Below, one piece after another: positions 26,447-35,568 of a DNA stretch of 64,000 nt (the stretch's first letter is position 1; the number at the start of each line of letters is the position of its first letter). The stretch comes from Janthinobacterium fluminis (GTDB lineage: Bacteria > Pseudomonadota > Gammaproteobacteria > Burkholderiales > Burkholderiaceae_D), in assembly GCF_028595325.1 (NCBI RefSeq), contig NZ_JAQQXR010000005.1:434001-498000 (forward strand), read 5' to 3'. The notes below the pieces were generated by a model that was not told the DNA's origin, did no database searches, and saw only the letters and a program-made list of their open reading frames with translations. Both the position numbers and the translations under genes were made by a program.

Positions 26447-28184
26447 GGCTAGCCTCCAATTGTTGATAGCGCCACTGGCTGGCGTACCAGCCGTCGCGGG
26501 CCAGCAGGCTGTCGTGGTCGCCGGTTTCGACGATGCGGCCGCCGCGCAGCACGACGATCAGGTCGGCGCCGACGACGGCGCTGAGGCGGTGGCTGGCGAT
26601 GATGACGCTGCGCTCCGGACGCTCGCGGCGCAGTTCGGCCAGGTGCTCCAGGATGCGCGTCTCGGTGCCGGTGTCGACGGCCGACAGCGCATCGTCGAGC
26701 AGCAGCAGGGCGCTGTCGGCCAGCAGCGCGCGGGCGATGGCGACGCGCTGGCGCTGGCCGCCGGAGAGCGTGATGCCGCGCTCGCCGACATGGGTCTGGT
26801 AACCGTCCGGGAACTGCAGGATGTCGTCGTGGATCGCCGCCAGCGCGGCCGCGTGTTCGATCTCGCGCTGGCTGGCGCCGGGGCGCGCCAGCGCGATGTT
26901 GTCGGCGATCGTCGCCGAGAACAGGAACGATTCCTGCGGCACCCAGCTGATCGCCGCGCGCAGCGTTTGCAGCGTGTAGTCGTCGAGGGCGTGGCCGCCC
27001 CAGTGCAGCGTGCCGCGCTGCGGCGCGAGCTGGCGCAGCAGCAGGCGCAGCAGGGTCGACTTGCCGCTGCCGGTGGCGCCCACCAGGCCCAGCGTCTGGC
27101 CCGGCTGCAGCGTCAGCGACACCTCGGCCAGCGCGGCGGCGCCCTGGCCCGGATAGGTGTAGCCGAGCGCGCGCACGGCCAGCGCGCCGGGCGCCAGCGC
27201 GGCGACGGCGCCGTCGTCGTCGATCGCCAGCGGCGCGTCCAGCACCGGCTGCAGGCGCGCGTAGGCGGCGCGGCCGCGCTCGATCAGCGACAGCACCCAG
27301 CCGGCCGCGAACATCGGCCAGATCAACTGCCCCAGGTACATCGAGAAGCTGGTCAGCGCGCCTATGCTCAGTTGCTGCTGCCACACCAGGTAACCGCCCA
27401 GGCCCAGCGTCAGCACGCTGGCCGCCGTCAGCGTCAGGCCGACGGCCGGCTCGTAAGCCGCCTCCCAGCGCTGCGCCGTCAGGTCGGCGGCGGCGGCGCG
27501 TCCGGCCAGTTCGGCGAACTGCGCGCTGCTGCGCTGTTCGAGGCCGAGCGCGCGCACCGTGCGCACCCCGGCCAGGGTTTCCTGAACGTGGTCGTTGAGG
27601 GCGCTGAAGCGCCGCAGCGCATCCGTCGAGGCGGTGTGGATGTGGCTGGAAATACGCCAGAAGGCCAGCCCCATCAGCGGGAACGGCAGCAGCGCGATGC
27701 AGGCCAGGCGCCAGTCCACGCCCAGCAGCATCACGCCGAGCACCATCGCCAGCGTCAGCGTGCCGTCGAAACCGGCCAGCATCGCCTCGCCGGCGGCCAT
27801 TTCGATGGCGTCGATGTCGTTGGTGGCCAGCGCCATCAGGTCGCCGGTGCGCTGCTTCTGGTAGAAGCCCGGCCCCTGCAGGGCCAGGCGCTGGTAGAAG
27901 CGCGTGCGCAGGCCGACGCCGAGCTTGTAGGCTGCGGCGAACAGGGTGATGCGCCAGCCCACCCGCAGCAGGTAGATGGCCACGCCGATGGCCAGCAGCG
28001 TGGCCAGTTCCCGCCACAGCGCGTCGCCGCTGAGGCGCTGCGCGGCCATCGCGTCGATCATGGCGCCGATCTTGCGCGGCACCCAGGCGGTCAGCGCCGC
28101 AATGGCGGTCAGCATGACGGCCGCTGCCGCATAGGCGCGCCAGTGCTGCCGCACGAAGCCGGCGATCAATCTCGATAAACTCAT
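26430..28184 (-). CDS. ABC exporter half-transporter, first subunit (MdlA-like)
   Basis: 584 residues: exporter membrane domain (about 15-310) followed by an ATPase domain with Walker A GATGSGKST, signature LSGGQRQ and Walker B LLLLDDALS, where the usual catalytic Glu after the Walker B Asp is Asp (DD instead of DE). That degenerate site is common in one half of heterodimeric exporters, with the partner encoded next (LLLDEA) hydrolysing ATP. ATG at 28184. First gene of a two-gene operon. Confidence 0.88.
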   Translation of the reverse strand: MSLSRLIAGFVRQHWRAYAAAAVMLTAIAALTAWVPRKIGAMIDAMAAQRLSGDALWRELATLLAIGVAIYLLRVGWRITLFAAAYKLGVGLRTRFYQRLALQGPGFYQKQRTGDLMALATNDIDAIEMAAGEAMLAGFDGTLTLAMVLGVMLLGVDWRLACIALLPFPLMGLAFWRISSHIHTASTDALRRFSALNDHVQETLAGVRTVRALGLEQRSSAQFAELAGRAAAADLTAQRWEAAYEPAVGLTLTAASVLTLGLGGYLVWQQQLSIGALTSFSMYLGQLIWPMFAAGWVLSLIERGRAAYARLQPVLDAPLAIDDDGAVAALAPGALAVRALGYTYPGQGAAALAEVSLTLQPGQTLGLVGATGSGKSTLLRLLLRQLAPQRGTLHWGGHALDDYTLQTLRAAISWVPQESFLFSATIADNIALARPGASQREIEHAAALAAIHDDILQFPDGYQTHVGERGITLSGGQRQRVAIARALLADSALLLLDDALSAVDTGTETRILEHLAELRRERPERSVIIASHRLSAVVGADLIVVLRGGRIVETGDHDSLLARDGWYASQWRYQQLEASLDASE

Positions 28185-28265
28185 GTCATTACCCTTGTGT
28201 GTGGGCGCGCGCTGCGGACCAAGGCGCGCGCGGCCGAAAAGCAGGGCGTAGGATACAACAGACGC

Positions 28266-28286
28266 AAAAAACGGGCCGAAGCCCGT
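28266..28286 (-). terminator. intrinsic terminator of the phasin gene
   Basis: Minus-strand reading: ACGGGC, loop TTCG, GCCCGT, followed by a T-run of five. It lies 45 bases behind the phasin stop codon. Confidence 0.85.
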
Positions 28287-28331
28287 AAGATTTTGCCGCC
28301 TGGGGGCGCGGGCGCGAGCCCGCGCCGGGGC

Positions 28332-28886
28332 TTACTTCTTCGGCGCGGCCTTGACGGCCGGCTTGGCGGAGGGCGCCGCGGCCACTGCCGGCGCGACCAT
28401 TTTGATTTTCGGCTCGACCGCCGCGACGGCCTTGGCGGCGACGGCGGCCGGTTTTGCGGCAGTGCCGGAGGCCGCCTTGACCTCGGCCTTGGCTTCCGCC
28501 TTGACGGCCGGCTTGGGCGCGGCCGTCGCCGGCGCCACTTCCGCGGCGGCCGGGCCGGCCGGCGCCTGCTCGGCGGCAGGGGCGGCCACCACCACGGGCG
28601 CCGCCGGTTTGTCCGCGTCGATCACGATGGCGCTGCGCGGCGCCGGCAGGGCGGCCTCGATGCGGGGCACGGCCGCCGCGAGCGGCGCGCGCGGCTGGCC
28701 CAGATCGAATAGCCGGCGCGCGGCCAGGGTGCTGTTTTCGAGGGCGGCGCGGCCGGCGTCGAATTGCAGGGCGATGATTTTCTCGACGCCTTCGAATGCT
28801 TTGCCGGTGAGCGTGTTGACGATTTTCAGTTGTGCTTCAAGTTGCAATTTTGCCGAGGTTGAAAACGGTTCTGGAATCTGAAACAT
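28332..28886 (-). CDS. phasin family protein
   Basis: 184 residues. The first 95 (MFQIPEPFSTSAKLQLEAQL..., GVEKIIALQFDAGRAALENS) match phasins, which coat polyhydroxyalkanoate granules. The rest is a low-complexity Ala/Pro/Lys tail, as in PhaF-like or histone-like-tailed phasins, that could bind DNA or other granule proteins. ATG at 28886 has AGGGAG upstream; a longer frame upstream is ignored. Single gene with its own terminator. It implies that the organism stores PHA. Confidence 0.85.
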   Translation of the reverse strand: MFQIPEPFSTSAKLQLEAQLKIVNTLTGKAFEGVEKIIALQFDAGRAALENSTLAARRLFDLGQPRAPLAAAVPRIEAALPAPRSAIVIDADKPAAPVVVAAPAAEQAPAGPAAAEVAPATAAPKPAVKAEAKAEVKAASGTAAKPAAVAAKAVAAVEPKIKMVAPAVAAAPSAKPAVKAAPKK

Positions 28887-29190
28887 GGCTACTCCCTTGT
28901 GCGGATTAAAATGCTGGCAAAACGCTCTGCACAAGCTGCGGCGGGCAATACGGCCGGGTGTGCAGGGGGTTCAGCGTTGTTAAACCTATTTTGATGCAAC
29001 GCAATACGAATATTCTAGCGGCGTTTCCATTCAGGTGATAGTTTTTTTTGACGGCTGTTTGGGCGTTCTCGTCAGCAAAAATGCGGCGTGCCGGAAGTTT
29101 GCGCCAACGCAATGATTATGCGGCACTTTTATGGCGTGAAACGGACGGCCCTGGATATTTTGCGCTGCAACATCAACACCGAAGGAAGTC
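28887..29190. other. intergenic region between divergent phasin and DUF2164 genes
   Basis: 304 bases, AT-richer than the surroundings, without a convincing gene. It must hold both promoters. TGCAACGCA at 28995-29003 has the TGC-N3-GCA symmetry described for PhaR-type operators of phasin genes. Nothing else clear is seen. Confidence 0.5.
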
Positions 29191-29442
29191 ATGGCAATCA
29201 AATTGAACCAGGAAGTGGAAAAACGTCTGCTGGGCTCGATCCAGCGCTATTGCGCCGAAAACATGGACGAGGAGGTGGGCGAATTGAAGGCGCGCCTGCT
29301 GCTCGATTTTTGTTTGCGCGAAATCGGCCCGTCTGTCTACAATCAGGCCATCATCGACGCGCAGGCGGCGATGCACGACAAAATCGCCGAAGTCGAGACG
29401 GTCTGCTATGAAACCGAGTTCGGCTACTGGAAGAAAAAATAG
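29191..29442 (+). CDS. DUF2164 family protein
   Basis: 83-residue soluble, mostly helical protein. The sequence (LNQEVEKRLLGSIQRYCAENMDEEVGELKARLLLDFCLREIGPSVYNQAIIDAQ) fits DUF2164 over its whole length. GAAGGAAGTC precedes ATG. It is 20 bases in front of the CodA-like deaminase gene and probably shares its transcript. Function unknown. Confidence 0.82.
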   Translation: MAIKLNQEVEKRLLGSIQRYCAENMDEEVGELKARLLLDFCLREIGPSVYNQAIIDAQAAMHDKIAEVETVCYETEFGYWKKK

Positions 29443-29462
29443 GCACGCAAGAGGAGCTCCAT

Positions 29463-30740
29463 ATGGACGTGGTCATACGCAATGCCAGCCTGCCTGACGG
29501 CCGCCGCGACATCGACATCGCCATCGCCGACGGCCGCATCGCCGCCGTCGGCCCGGCCCTGGCGGTGCGCGGCGGCGAGGAAATCGACGCCGCCGGCGAC
29601 CTCGTCACGCCGCCCTTCGTCGACGCCCACTTCCATATGGACGCCACGCTCAGTTACGGCCTGCCGCGCGTGAACGAGTCCGGCACGCTGCTCGAAGGCA
29701 TTGCGCTATGGGGCGAGCTGAAGCCGCAACTGACCCAGGACGCGCTGATCGAACGGGCGCTGCGCTACTGCGACTGGGCCGTCGCCCGCGGCCTGCTGGC
29801 GGTGCGCTCGCACGTCGACATCTGCGACACGCGCCTGCTGGCCGTCGAGGCCCTGCTCGACGTCAAGCGCCGGGTCGCCCCCTACCTCGACCTGCAACTG
29901 GTGGCCTTTCCGCAGGACGGCGTGCTGCGCAGCGCCGGCGCGCTGGCCAATCTGCAGCGCGCCATCGCCATGGGCGTCGACGTCGTCGGCGGCATTCCGC
30001 ATTTCGAGCGCAGCATGGCCGAAGGCGCCGAATCCGTGCGCATCCTGTGCGAGTTCGCCGCCGAGCGCGGCTTGATGGTCGACATGCATTGCGACGAGTC
30101 GGACGACCCGCTGTCGCGCCACATCGAAACGCTGGCCTTCCACAGCCAGCGCCTGGGCATGCAGGGCAGGGTGGCCGGCTCGCACCTGACGTCGATGCAT
30201 TCGATGGACAATTACTACGTCAGCAAATTGCTGCCGCTGATGCGCGAGGCCGGCGTGGCGGCGATCGCCAACCCGCTCATCAACATCACCTTGCAGGGCC
30301 GCCACGACCACTACCCGAAACGCCGCGGCATGACGCGGGTGCCGGAGCTGCTGGCGGCCGGCATCGACGTCGCCTTCGGCCACGACTGCGTGATGGACCC
30401 GTGGTACAGCCTCGGCTCGGGCGACATGCTGGAGGTCGCCCACATGGGCCTGCACGTGGCGCAGATGACGGGCCGGCAGGCCATGCACGACTGCTTCCTC
30501 GCCGTCACGGCGACGCCGGCGCGCATCCTCGGCCTGGACGGCTACGGCCTGGCGCCCGGTTGCCACGCCGACCTCGTCATCCTCGACGCCGGCGACAGCG
30601 TCGAGGCGATCCGCCTGCGCGCGGCGCGCCGCCTGGTGATGCGGCGCGGGCGCGTGCTCAGCGAGGCGCCGCGCGCCGGCGCCAGCCTGCGCCTGCCGGG
30701 CCGCCCGGCCAGCGTCGATTTCCGCCTGCGCCCCGGCTGA
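29463..30740 (+). CDS. cytosine deaminase-like amidohydrolase (CodA family)
   Basis: 425-residue metal-dependent deaminase closely resembling E. coli CodA. Metal and catalytic residues: H56 and H58 (DAHFHMD), the substrate Gln in VAFPQDG, His and Glu in MHCDESDD, His in GSHLTSMHS, and Asp308 in FGHDCVMDPWYS; the segment GRHDHYPKRRGMTRVPELL is almost identical to CodA. CodA has a second Asp where this protein has Cys309, in the pyrimidine pocket, so the preferred base may differ. AGGAG upstream of ATG. No codB permease is adjacent. Confidence 0.82.
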   Translation: MDVVIRNASLPDGRRDIDIAIADGRIAAVGPALAVRGGEEIDAAGDLVTPPFVDAHFHMDATLSYGLPRVNESGTLLEGIALWGELKPQLTQDALIERALRYCDWAVARGLLAVRSHVDICDTRLLAVEALLDVKRRVAPYLDLQLVAFPQDGVLRSAGALANLQRAIAMGVDVVGGIPHFERSMAEGAESVRILCEFAAERGLMVDMHCDESDDPLSRHIETLAFHSQRLGMQGRVAGSHLTSMHSMDNYYVSKLLPLMREAGVAAIANPLINITLQGRHDHYPKRRGMTRVPELLAAGIDVAFGHDCVMDPWYSLGSGDMLEVAHMGLHVAQMTGRQAMHDCFLAVTATPARILGLDGYGLAPGCHADLVILDAGDSVEAIRLRAARRLVMRRGRVLSEAPRAGASLRLPGRPASVDFRLRPG

Positions 30741-30773
30741 GGGCGCGCGCCGGGGCTGGACTGGATGTAAAAA

Positions 30774-31331
30774 ATGCATGACAATATGGCATCGCCATTA
30801 GTTGGGGTTGCCTTGAAAGACATTCAGATCCGTCCCGCGCTGGACGCCGACTTCGCCGCCATGTGGCCGATCTTCCAGGCGCTGGTGGCCGGCGGCGACA
30901 CCTATACCTTCGACGCCGACACGGGCGCCGACGTGTGCCGCGCCTACTGGTTCGGCCCGGGCGTGCAAAGCTATGTCGCCGTCATGGGCGGCGAGCGCCT
31001 GCTAGGCATGTACCGCCTCGTCGCCAACCAGCCCGGCCACGGCGGCCACGTCGCCAACGCCGCCTTCATGGTCGATCCGGCCGCCCAGGGCGTCGGCGTC
31101 GGCCTGCTGCTGGGGCGCCACTGCCTGGAGCGGGCGCGCCAGTGCGGCTACCTGGCCATGCAGTTCAATTTCGTCGTGAGCACGAATATCGGCGCGCTGA
31201 TGCTGTGGAAGAAGCTGGGCTTCGCCGTCGTCGGCACCTTGCCCAAGGCGTTCCGCCACGCCCAGCTCGGCTATGTCGACGCGTATGTGATGTACCAGTT
31301 GTTCGGCGAGCCGAACCAGTGGCCGCTATAA
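30774..31331 (+). CDS. GNAT-family N-acetyltransferase
   Basis: Acetyl-CoA-dependent transferase of up to 185 residues: fold typical of GNAT enzymes with the core (LGMYRLVANQPGHGGHVANAAFMVDPAAQGVGVGLLLGRHCLERA) containing the R/Q-x-x-G-x-G-like acetyl-CoA loop QGVGVG, and the late NIGALMLWKKLGFAVVG strand-helix. The start is uncertain: a TTG at 30813 with GGGG seven bases upstream would put the protein directly at LKDIQIRPA and may be the real start. Substrate unknown. Confidence 0.8.
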   Translation: MHDNMASPLVGVALKDIQIRPALDADFAAMWPIFQALVAGGDTYTFDADTGADVCRAYWFGPGVQSYVAVMGGERLLGMYRLVANQPGHGGHVANAAFMVDPAAQGVGVGLLLGRHCLERARQCGYLAMQFNFVVSTNIGALMLWKKLGFAVVGTLPKAFRHAQLGYVDAYVMYQLFGEPNQWPL

Positions 31332-31571
31332 ACGGGCGTTGCTGGAGCGCAACGCGCAATCGGGCCGGCGCCGCGGCGCTCCCCCGGCCCGGCAAATAAT
31401 TGTTTCAAAGATAGCTCAGTTCTTGGCTTTTTTCCGGCAAAAGCGCATCATGCATTGACCATGTGTGAGTATTGGATAGTTTTCTTTTAGTAGTCAGTCT
31501 AGAGAAAAACCTGCCGGCGCGCGCCCGCGCGCCGCCCGTATCCGACCGTATAGCGCGACTGGGGGAATGTC

Positions 31572-33206
31572 ATGCAACTCGCCAACCTGAAAATCGGCCT
31601 GCGTCTGGGCTTGCTGGGAGGGTTCTTCTTCCTCGCCCTGCTGGTCGTCGCCGGCGGCGGCTGGAGCGCCCTCAACGACAGCAACGCCCGCAGCGCCGCC
31701 GCGCTGCAGCGCTCCGTGGCCTTGAGCGAGGCGATCGACGCGGCCCGCAGCTCCCAGGTGGAATTCAAGATCGAGGTGCAGGAGTGGAAGAACATCCTCT
31801 TGCGCGGCAATGACCCGGCCGCCCTCGACAAATACCGGCAAGCCTTCGTCAAGAGCGGCGAGGCGACCGACCAGGAATTGCGCAAGCTGAGCCAAATGCT
31901 GGAGCAGCTCAAGCTGAGCACGCCGCTGGTGGCGGAGGCCATCCAGGCGCACGGCGAGTTGGGCAAGAACTATCTGACGGCGCTGAAACAGTATGACGCC
32001 GCCAACCCGGACAGCGCCCACGTCGTCGATGGCCTGGTGAAGGGCATGGACCGGCCGCCGACGAAGAAAATCGACGACATCGTCGCCTTCATCGGCGAGC
32101 AGTCGCGCCGCCTGATGGTGGAAATGGCACAGGAAAACACCCAGGCGCACCGCCGCGCGACGCTGACGATGAGCGCGACGGTGCTGCTGACGCTGCTGGT
32201 GGGCGGCGCCGCCGTGCTGTGGCTGATCAAGGGCATCACGGGGCCGCTGCGCGCCGCCGTCGACGTCGCGCAACTGGTGGCGGCCGGCGACCTGCGCGCC
32301 AATGTCGCCGCCGGCGGCGGCGACGAGATCGGCGAGCTGCTGCGCGCGCTCAAGCTGATGAGCGAGAACCTGGCGCGCATCGTCGGCCGGGTGCGCCTGG
32401 GCACGGACGCCATCGCCAGCGCCTCCGTCGAAATCGCCAGCGGCAATCTGGACCTGTCCTCACGCACCGAGGAGCAGGCCAGTTCGCTGGAGCAGACGGC
32501 CGCCTCGATGGTGCAGATCACCACCACCGTCAAGCAAAACCACCACAACGCCGGCGAGGCTTGCCGCCTGGCCGACACGGCCTCCGGGGTGGCCCGCAAG
32601 GGCGGCGAGGCCGTCGCGCAGATGGTGCAGACGATGGGCGCGATCAACGACTCGTCGAAGAAAATCGTCGACATCATCGGCGTCATCGACGGCATCGCCT
32701 TCCAGACCAATATCCTGGCCCTGAACGCGGCCGTCGAGGCGGCCCGCGCCGGCGAGCAGGGGCGCGGCTTCGCCGTCGTCGCCTCCGAGGTGCGCAACCT
32801 GGCGCAGCGCTCGGCCGCCGCCGCCAAGGAAATCAAGGAGTTGATCGGCGACTCGGTGCAGCGCGTCGACGCCGGCAGCCGCCTGGCCGGCCAGACCGGC
32901 CAGACGATGAGCGAAATCGTCGCCAGCGTGCAGCGCGTCACCGGCATCATCGGCGAAATGTCGATCGCCAGCGGCGAGCAGCAGGACGGCATCGAGCAGA
33001 TCAGCATCGCCATCAACCAGATGGACAGCGTGACGCAGCAGAACGCCGCGCTGGTCGAGGAGGCGGCGGCCGCCGCCGACGCGCTGCAGCAGCAGGCCGC
33101 CAGCCTGGCCGAGGCGGTGGCCATCTTCAAGCTGCACGACACGGCGGCGCGGCCGGCACCGGCCGCGCGCGGCCACGCCCCGGCGGCGCTGCGCCACGCC
33201 GGCTAG
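31572..33206 (+). CDS. methyl-accepting chemotaxis protein
   Basis: 544-residue chemoreceptor. One helix near residues 11-31, a periplasmic four-helix-bundle-type domain (to about 195), a second helix (about 197-217), HAMP, then the long signalling coiled coil with the conserved tip [37 protein letters not shown] that contacts CheA/CheW. No C-terminal methyltransferase-docking pentapeptide is visible. The ligand is unknown. The next gene is a GGDEF/EAL protein, but a gap of about 200 bases separates them. Confidence 0.92.
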   Translation: MQLANLKIGLRLGLLGGFFFLALLVVAGGGWSALNDSNARSAAALQRSVALSEAIDAARSSQVEFKIEVQEWKNILLRGNDPAALDKYRQAFVKSGEATDQELRKLSQMLEQLKLSTPLVAEAIQAHGELGKNYLTALKQYDAANPDSAHVVDGLVKGMDRPPTKKIDDIVAFIGEQSRRLMVEMAQENTQAHRRATLTMSATVLLTLLVGGAAVLWLIKGITGPLRAAVDVAQLVAAGDLRANVAAGGGDEIGELLRALKLMSENLARIVGRVRLGTDAIASASVEIASGNLDLSSRTEEQASSLEQTAASMVQITTTVKQNHHNAGEACRLADTASGVARKGGEAVAQMVQTMGAINDSSKKIVDIIGVIDGIAFQTNILALNAAVEAARAGEQGRGFAVVASEVRNLAQRSAAAAKEIKELIGDSVQRVDAGSRLAGQTGQTMSEIVASVQRVTGIIGEMSIASGEQQDGIEQISIAINQMDSVTQQNAALVEEAAAAADALQQQAASLAEAVAIFKLHDTAARPAPAARGHAPAALRHAG

Positions 33207-33371
33207 TTCGCGCGTCCCGCGTCCCGCGTCCCGCGTGTCGCGGCGGCGCCGCGACGCCGCGCTTGAGCGCTGTCAAGCGCGGCGCAATCTGCGCCGCGCG
33301 CGGCGGCGATTCTTATACTATTTCTTTTCGACCATGTGTGCTGCGCCGGCCGGCGCGACGAAAGGGAAGGT

Positions 33372-33407
33372 ATGCCTCTGACCTGCTGCCGCCGCGGTGG
33401 CGCATGA
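33372..33407 (+). CDS. possible 11-codon upstream ORF coupled to the GGDEF/EAL gene
   Basis: ATG at 33372 is preceded by a strong ribosome site (AAGGGAAGG) and encodes MPLTCCRRGGA; its TGA overlaps the ATG of the diguanylate cyclase gene (ATGA). The downstream gene itself has only a weak GGTGG site. This arrangement suggests translation coupling or a leader peptide. Coding status is inferred from spacing only. Confidence 0.4.
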   Translation: MPLTCCRRGGA

Positions 33408-35218
33408 GCACCGCGCTGTGGCTGCTGGGCGCCCTGTGCGGCGCGCTGCTGGCCTCGCACTGGCGCATGGCGCGCCTCGGCCAGCGCCAGCGCCTGCGCG
33501 GCGCCGTGCGCCAGCGCGACCTCGACGACGCGCTGGCGCTGCTGCAGGCGCTGCCGGCGGCCGTCATCGGCACCGACCAGCACGGCGCGGTGCGCTACCT
33601 GAACCCGCGCGCCGAGCTGATGACCGGCTACGCGGCCGGCGCCGGCGCCGGTCTGTCCCTGGCCGAGCTGCTGACGGTGTACCAGGACGGCGTCGCCGTC
33701 GACGCGCGCCAGCAAATCCTCGACTGCGTCGGCAGCGGCGACGTGCTGGAGGCGGCGCGCGGCGCCGTGCTGCTGCGCCGCGGCGACGGCAAGCGCACCG
33801 ACGTCCAGTACTGCTGCGCGCCGCTGGCGCGCAGCGGCGCCGTGATGCTGCTGCAGGACGTTTCGGCGCGCCGCAGCGCCGAGGCGCACCTGGAGTTCAT
33901 CGCCCACCACGACGGCCTGACGGGCTTGCCGAACCGGCTGCACTTCCAGATCCGCTTCGAGCACGCCATCGCCTACGCGCGCCGCCACCGCAGCCTGCTG
34001 GCCGTGCTGTTCGTCGACCTCGACCGCTTCAAGTGCATCAACGACAGCCTCGGCCACGACGTCGGCGACCAGGTGCTGGCGCAGTTCGCCCAGCGCGTGC
34101 TGCAGTGCGTGCGCAAGGTCGACACGGTGGCGCGCCAGGGCGGCGACGAATTCATCATCCTGCTCACGGAAATGCGCACGCCGCAGGACGCCGAGCGGGT
34201 CGCCGAGAAGATCGCCGGCGCCGTCAAGCCGCCCTTCGTCATCGGCGAATACAGCCTGTCGGTGCGCGCCAGCATCGGCGTGGCGATCTACCCGGAGGAC
34301 GACGACGACGTCAACCAGCTGATCGAAAAGGCCGACATGGCGATGTACGTGGCCAAGCGCCAGGCGCCGGGCAGCTGCGTGCGCTACGCGCCGAACATGC
34401 AGACGCAGAGCTATTCGCGGGCCATCCTCGACACGGAGCTGCGCCACGCGCTGGAACGCCAGGAGTTCGTGCTGTACTACCAGCCGCGGCTGGACCTGCG
34501 CGCGCAGCGCATCACGGGCGTCAAGGCGCTGCTGCGCTGGCGCCATCCGACGCTGGGGCTGGTGATGCCGCCCGACTTCCTGCCGGTGCTGGAGGAGCGC
34601 GCGCTGATCCTGCCGGTGGGCGCCTGGGTGATGGCCGAGGCGGCCGCGCAGGCGCGCCGCTGGATCGACCAGGGCCAGCCGCTGACGGTGTCCGTCAACC
34701 TGTCGCCGCGGCAGTTCTACCAGACCGACATCGCGCGCAGCTTCGGCGCCATCCTCGACGCGGCCGGCGTGCCGGGCCGCTACATCGAGCTGGAAATCGC
34801 CGCCGGCATCCTGATCGACAAGAACCAGAATTGCGAAACCATCCTGCGCCAGTTCAAGCAACTGGGCATGGGCATCTCGATCAGCGACTTCGGCACCGGC
34901 GACACCTCGCTGAGCTACCTGAAGCGCTTCCCGGCCGACGTCGTCAAAATCGAAAAATGTTTTATTGACGACCTGCGCCGGCACGACGTGCTGGCCGACC
35001 ACGGCGCCATGGTGCGGGCCATCGTCGCGATGGCGCACACCATGAAAATGCGGGTCATTGCGGGCGGCGTCGAAACTGCCGACCAGTTGGCCCAGCTGGT
35101 GGCGATGGAGTGCGACGAGGCCTTCGGCTTTTACCTGAGCCGGGCGGTGTCGCCGGCGGAAATCGACAGCCTGATCAAGAGCAGCACGAGCTGGGTCGGC
35201 CTGAGTTGGGAAGTCTAG
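33404..35218 (+). CDS. PAS-GGDEF protein with degenerate EAL domain
   Basis: 604 residues. A membrane helix (about 3-20), a PAS domain (about 42-155), a GGDEF domain with an intact active site at 246-250 and an I-site RKVD five residues before it, and an EAL domain (about 345-590). In the EAL domain the hallmark Glu is Lys (KAL, 374-376), the DDFG motif is SDFG, KID is KIE, AEGVET is AGGVET and the late QG is FG, so phosphodiesterase activity should be lost. Most likely an active diguanylate cyclase whose EAL part binds c-di-GMP or partners. ATG at 33404. Confidence 0.88.
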   Translation: MSTALWLLGALCGALLASHWRMARLGQRQRLRGAVRQRDLDDALALLQALPAAVIGTDQHGAVRYLNPRAELMTGYAAGAGAGLSLAELLTVYQDGVAVDARQQILDCVGSGDVLEAARGAVLLRRGDGKRTDVQYCCAPLARSGAVMLLQDVSARRSAEAHLEFIAHHDGLTGLPNRLHFQIRFEHAIAYARRHRSLLAVLFVDLDRFKCINDSLGHDVGDQVLAQFAQRVLQCVRKVDTVARQGGDEFIILLTEMRTPQDAERVAEKIAGAVKPPFVIGEYSLSVRASIGVAIYPEDDDDVNQLIEKADMAMYVAKRQAPGSCVRYAPNMQTQSYSRAILDTELRHALERQEFVLYYQPRLDLRAQRITGVKALLRWRHPTLGLVMPPDFLPVLEERALILPVGAWVMAEAAAQARRWIDQGQPLTVSVNLSPRQFYQTDIARSFGAILDAAGVPGRYIELEIAAGILIDKNQNCETILRQFKQLGMGISISDFGTGDTSLSYLKRFPADVVKIEKCFIDDLRRHDVLADHGAMVRAIVAMAHTMKMRVIAGGVETADQLAQLVAMECDEAFGFYLSRAVSPAEIDSLIKSSTSWVGLSWEV

Positions 35219-35568
35219 CCCAGGCTGAGCGCGCCGGCCAGCAGCGCCGCCGCCGCCGCCGCGACGGCCAGCCGCGCCGCGTGGCGGGCCGCGTAGGGCA
35301 GCAGCACGATCAGCAGCAGGCCGCAGGCCGTCAGGCTGCCCAGCCAGAACAGCAGCCCGCGCGCGCCGTCGTCGGCGCCGCCGGCCCAGCACAGCGCCAG
35401 CGCCAGCGCGGCCCAGCCGCCCAGGCGCAGCTTGCGCCGCGCGGCCGGCGGCGCCTCGTTGCCGCGTCCGCGCAAATCGGCCGAGTGGCGCTCCATCGCC
35501 AGGCACAGGCCGGCCAGGCCGGCGTAATTGAGGGCGAACACCCCGACGTTGTCGAGCAAGAGCATCAT
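35215..35568 (-). CDS. DUF3325-type small membrane protein
   Basis: 117 residues with three to four hydrophobic helices; start MMLLLDNVGVFALNYAGLAGLCLAMERHSADL fits DUF3325, a family of inner-membrane proteins found in iron-uptake operons. ATG overlaps the stop of the PepSY gene (ATGA). Last gene of the siderophore-uptake operon; its stop lies next to that of the convergent GGDEF gene. Role unknown, probably accessory to iron release or reduction. Confidence 0.75.
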   Translation of the reverse strand: MMLLLDNVGVFALNYAGLAGLCLAMERHSADLRGRGNEAPPAARRKLRLGGWAALALALCWAGGADDGARGLLFWLGSLTACGLLLIVLLPYAARHAARLAVAAAAAALLAGALSLG

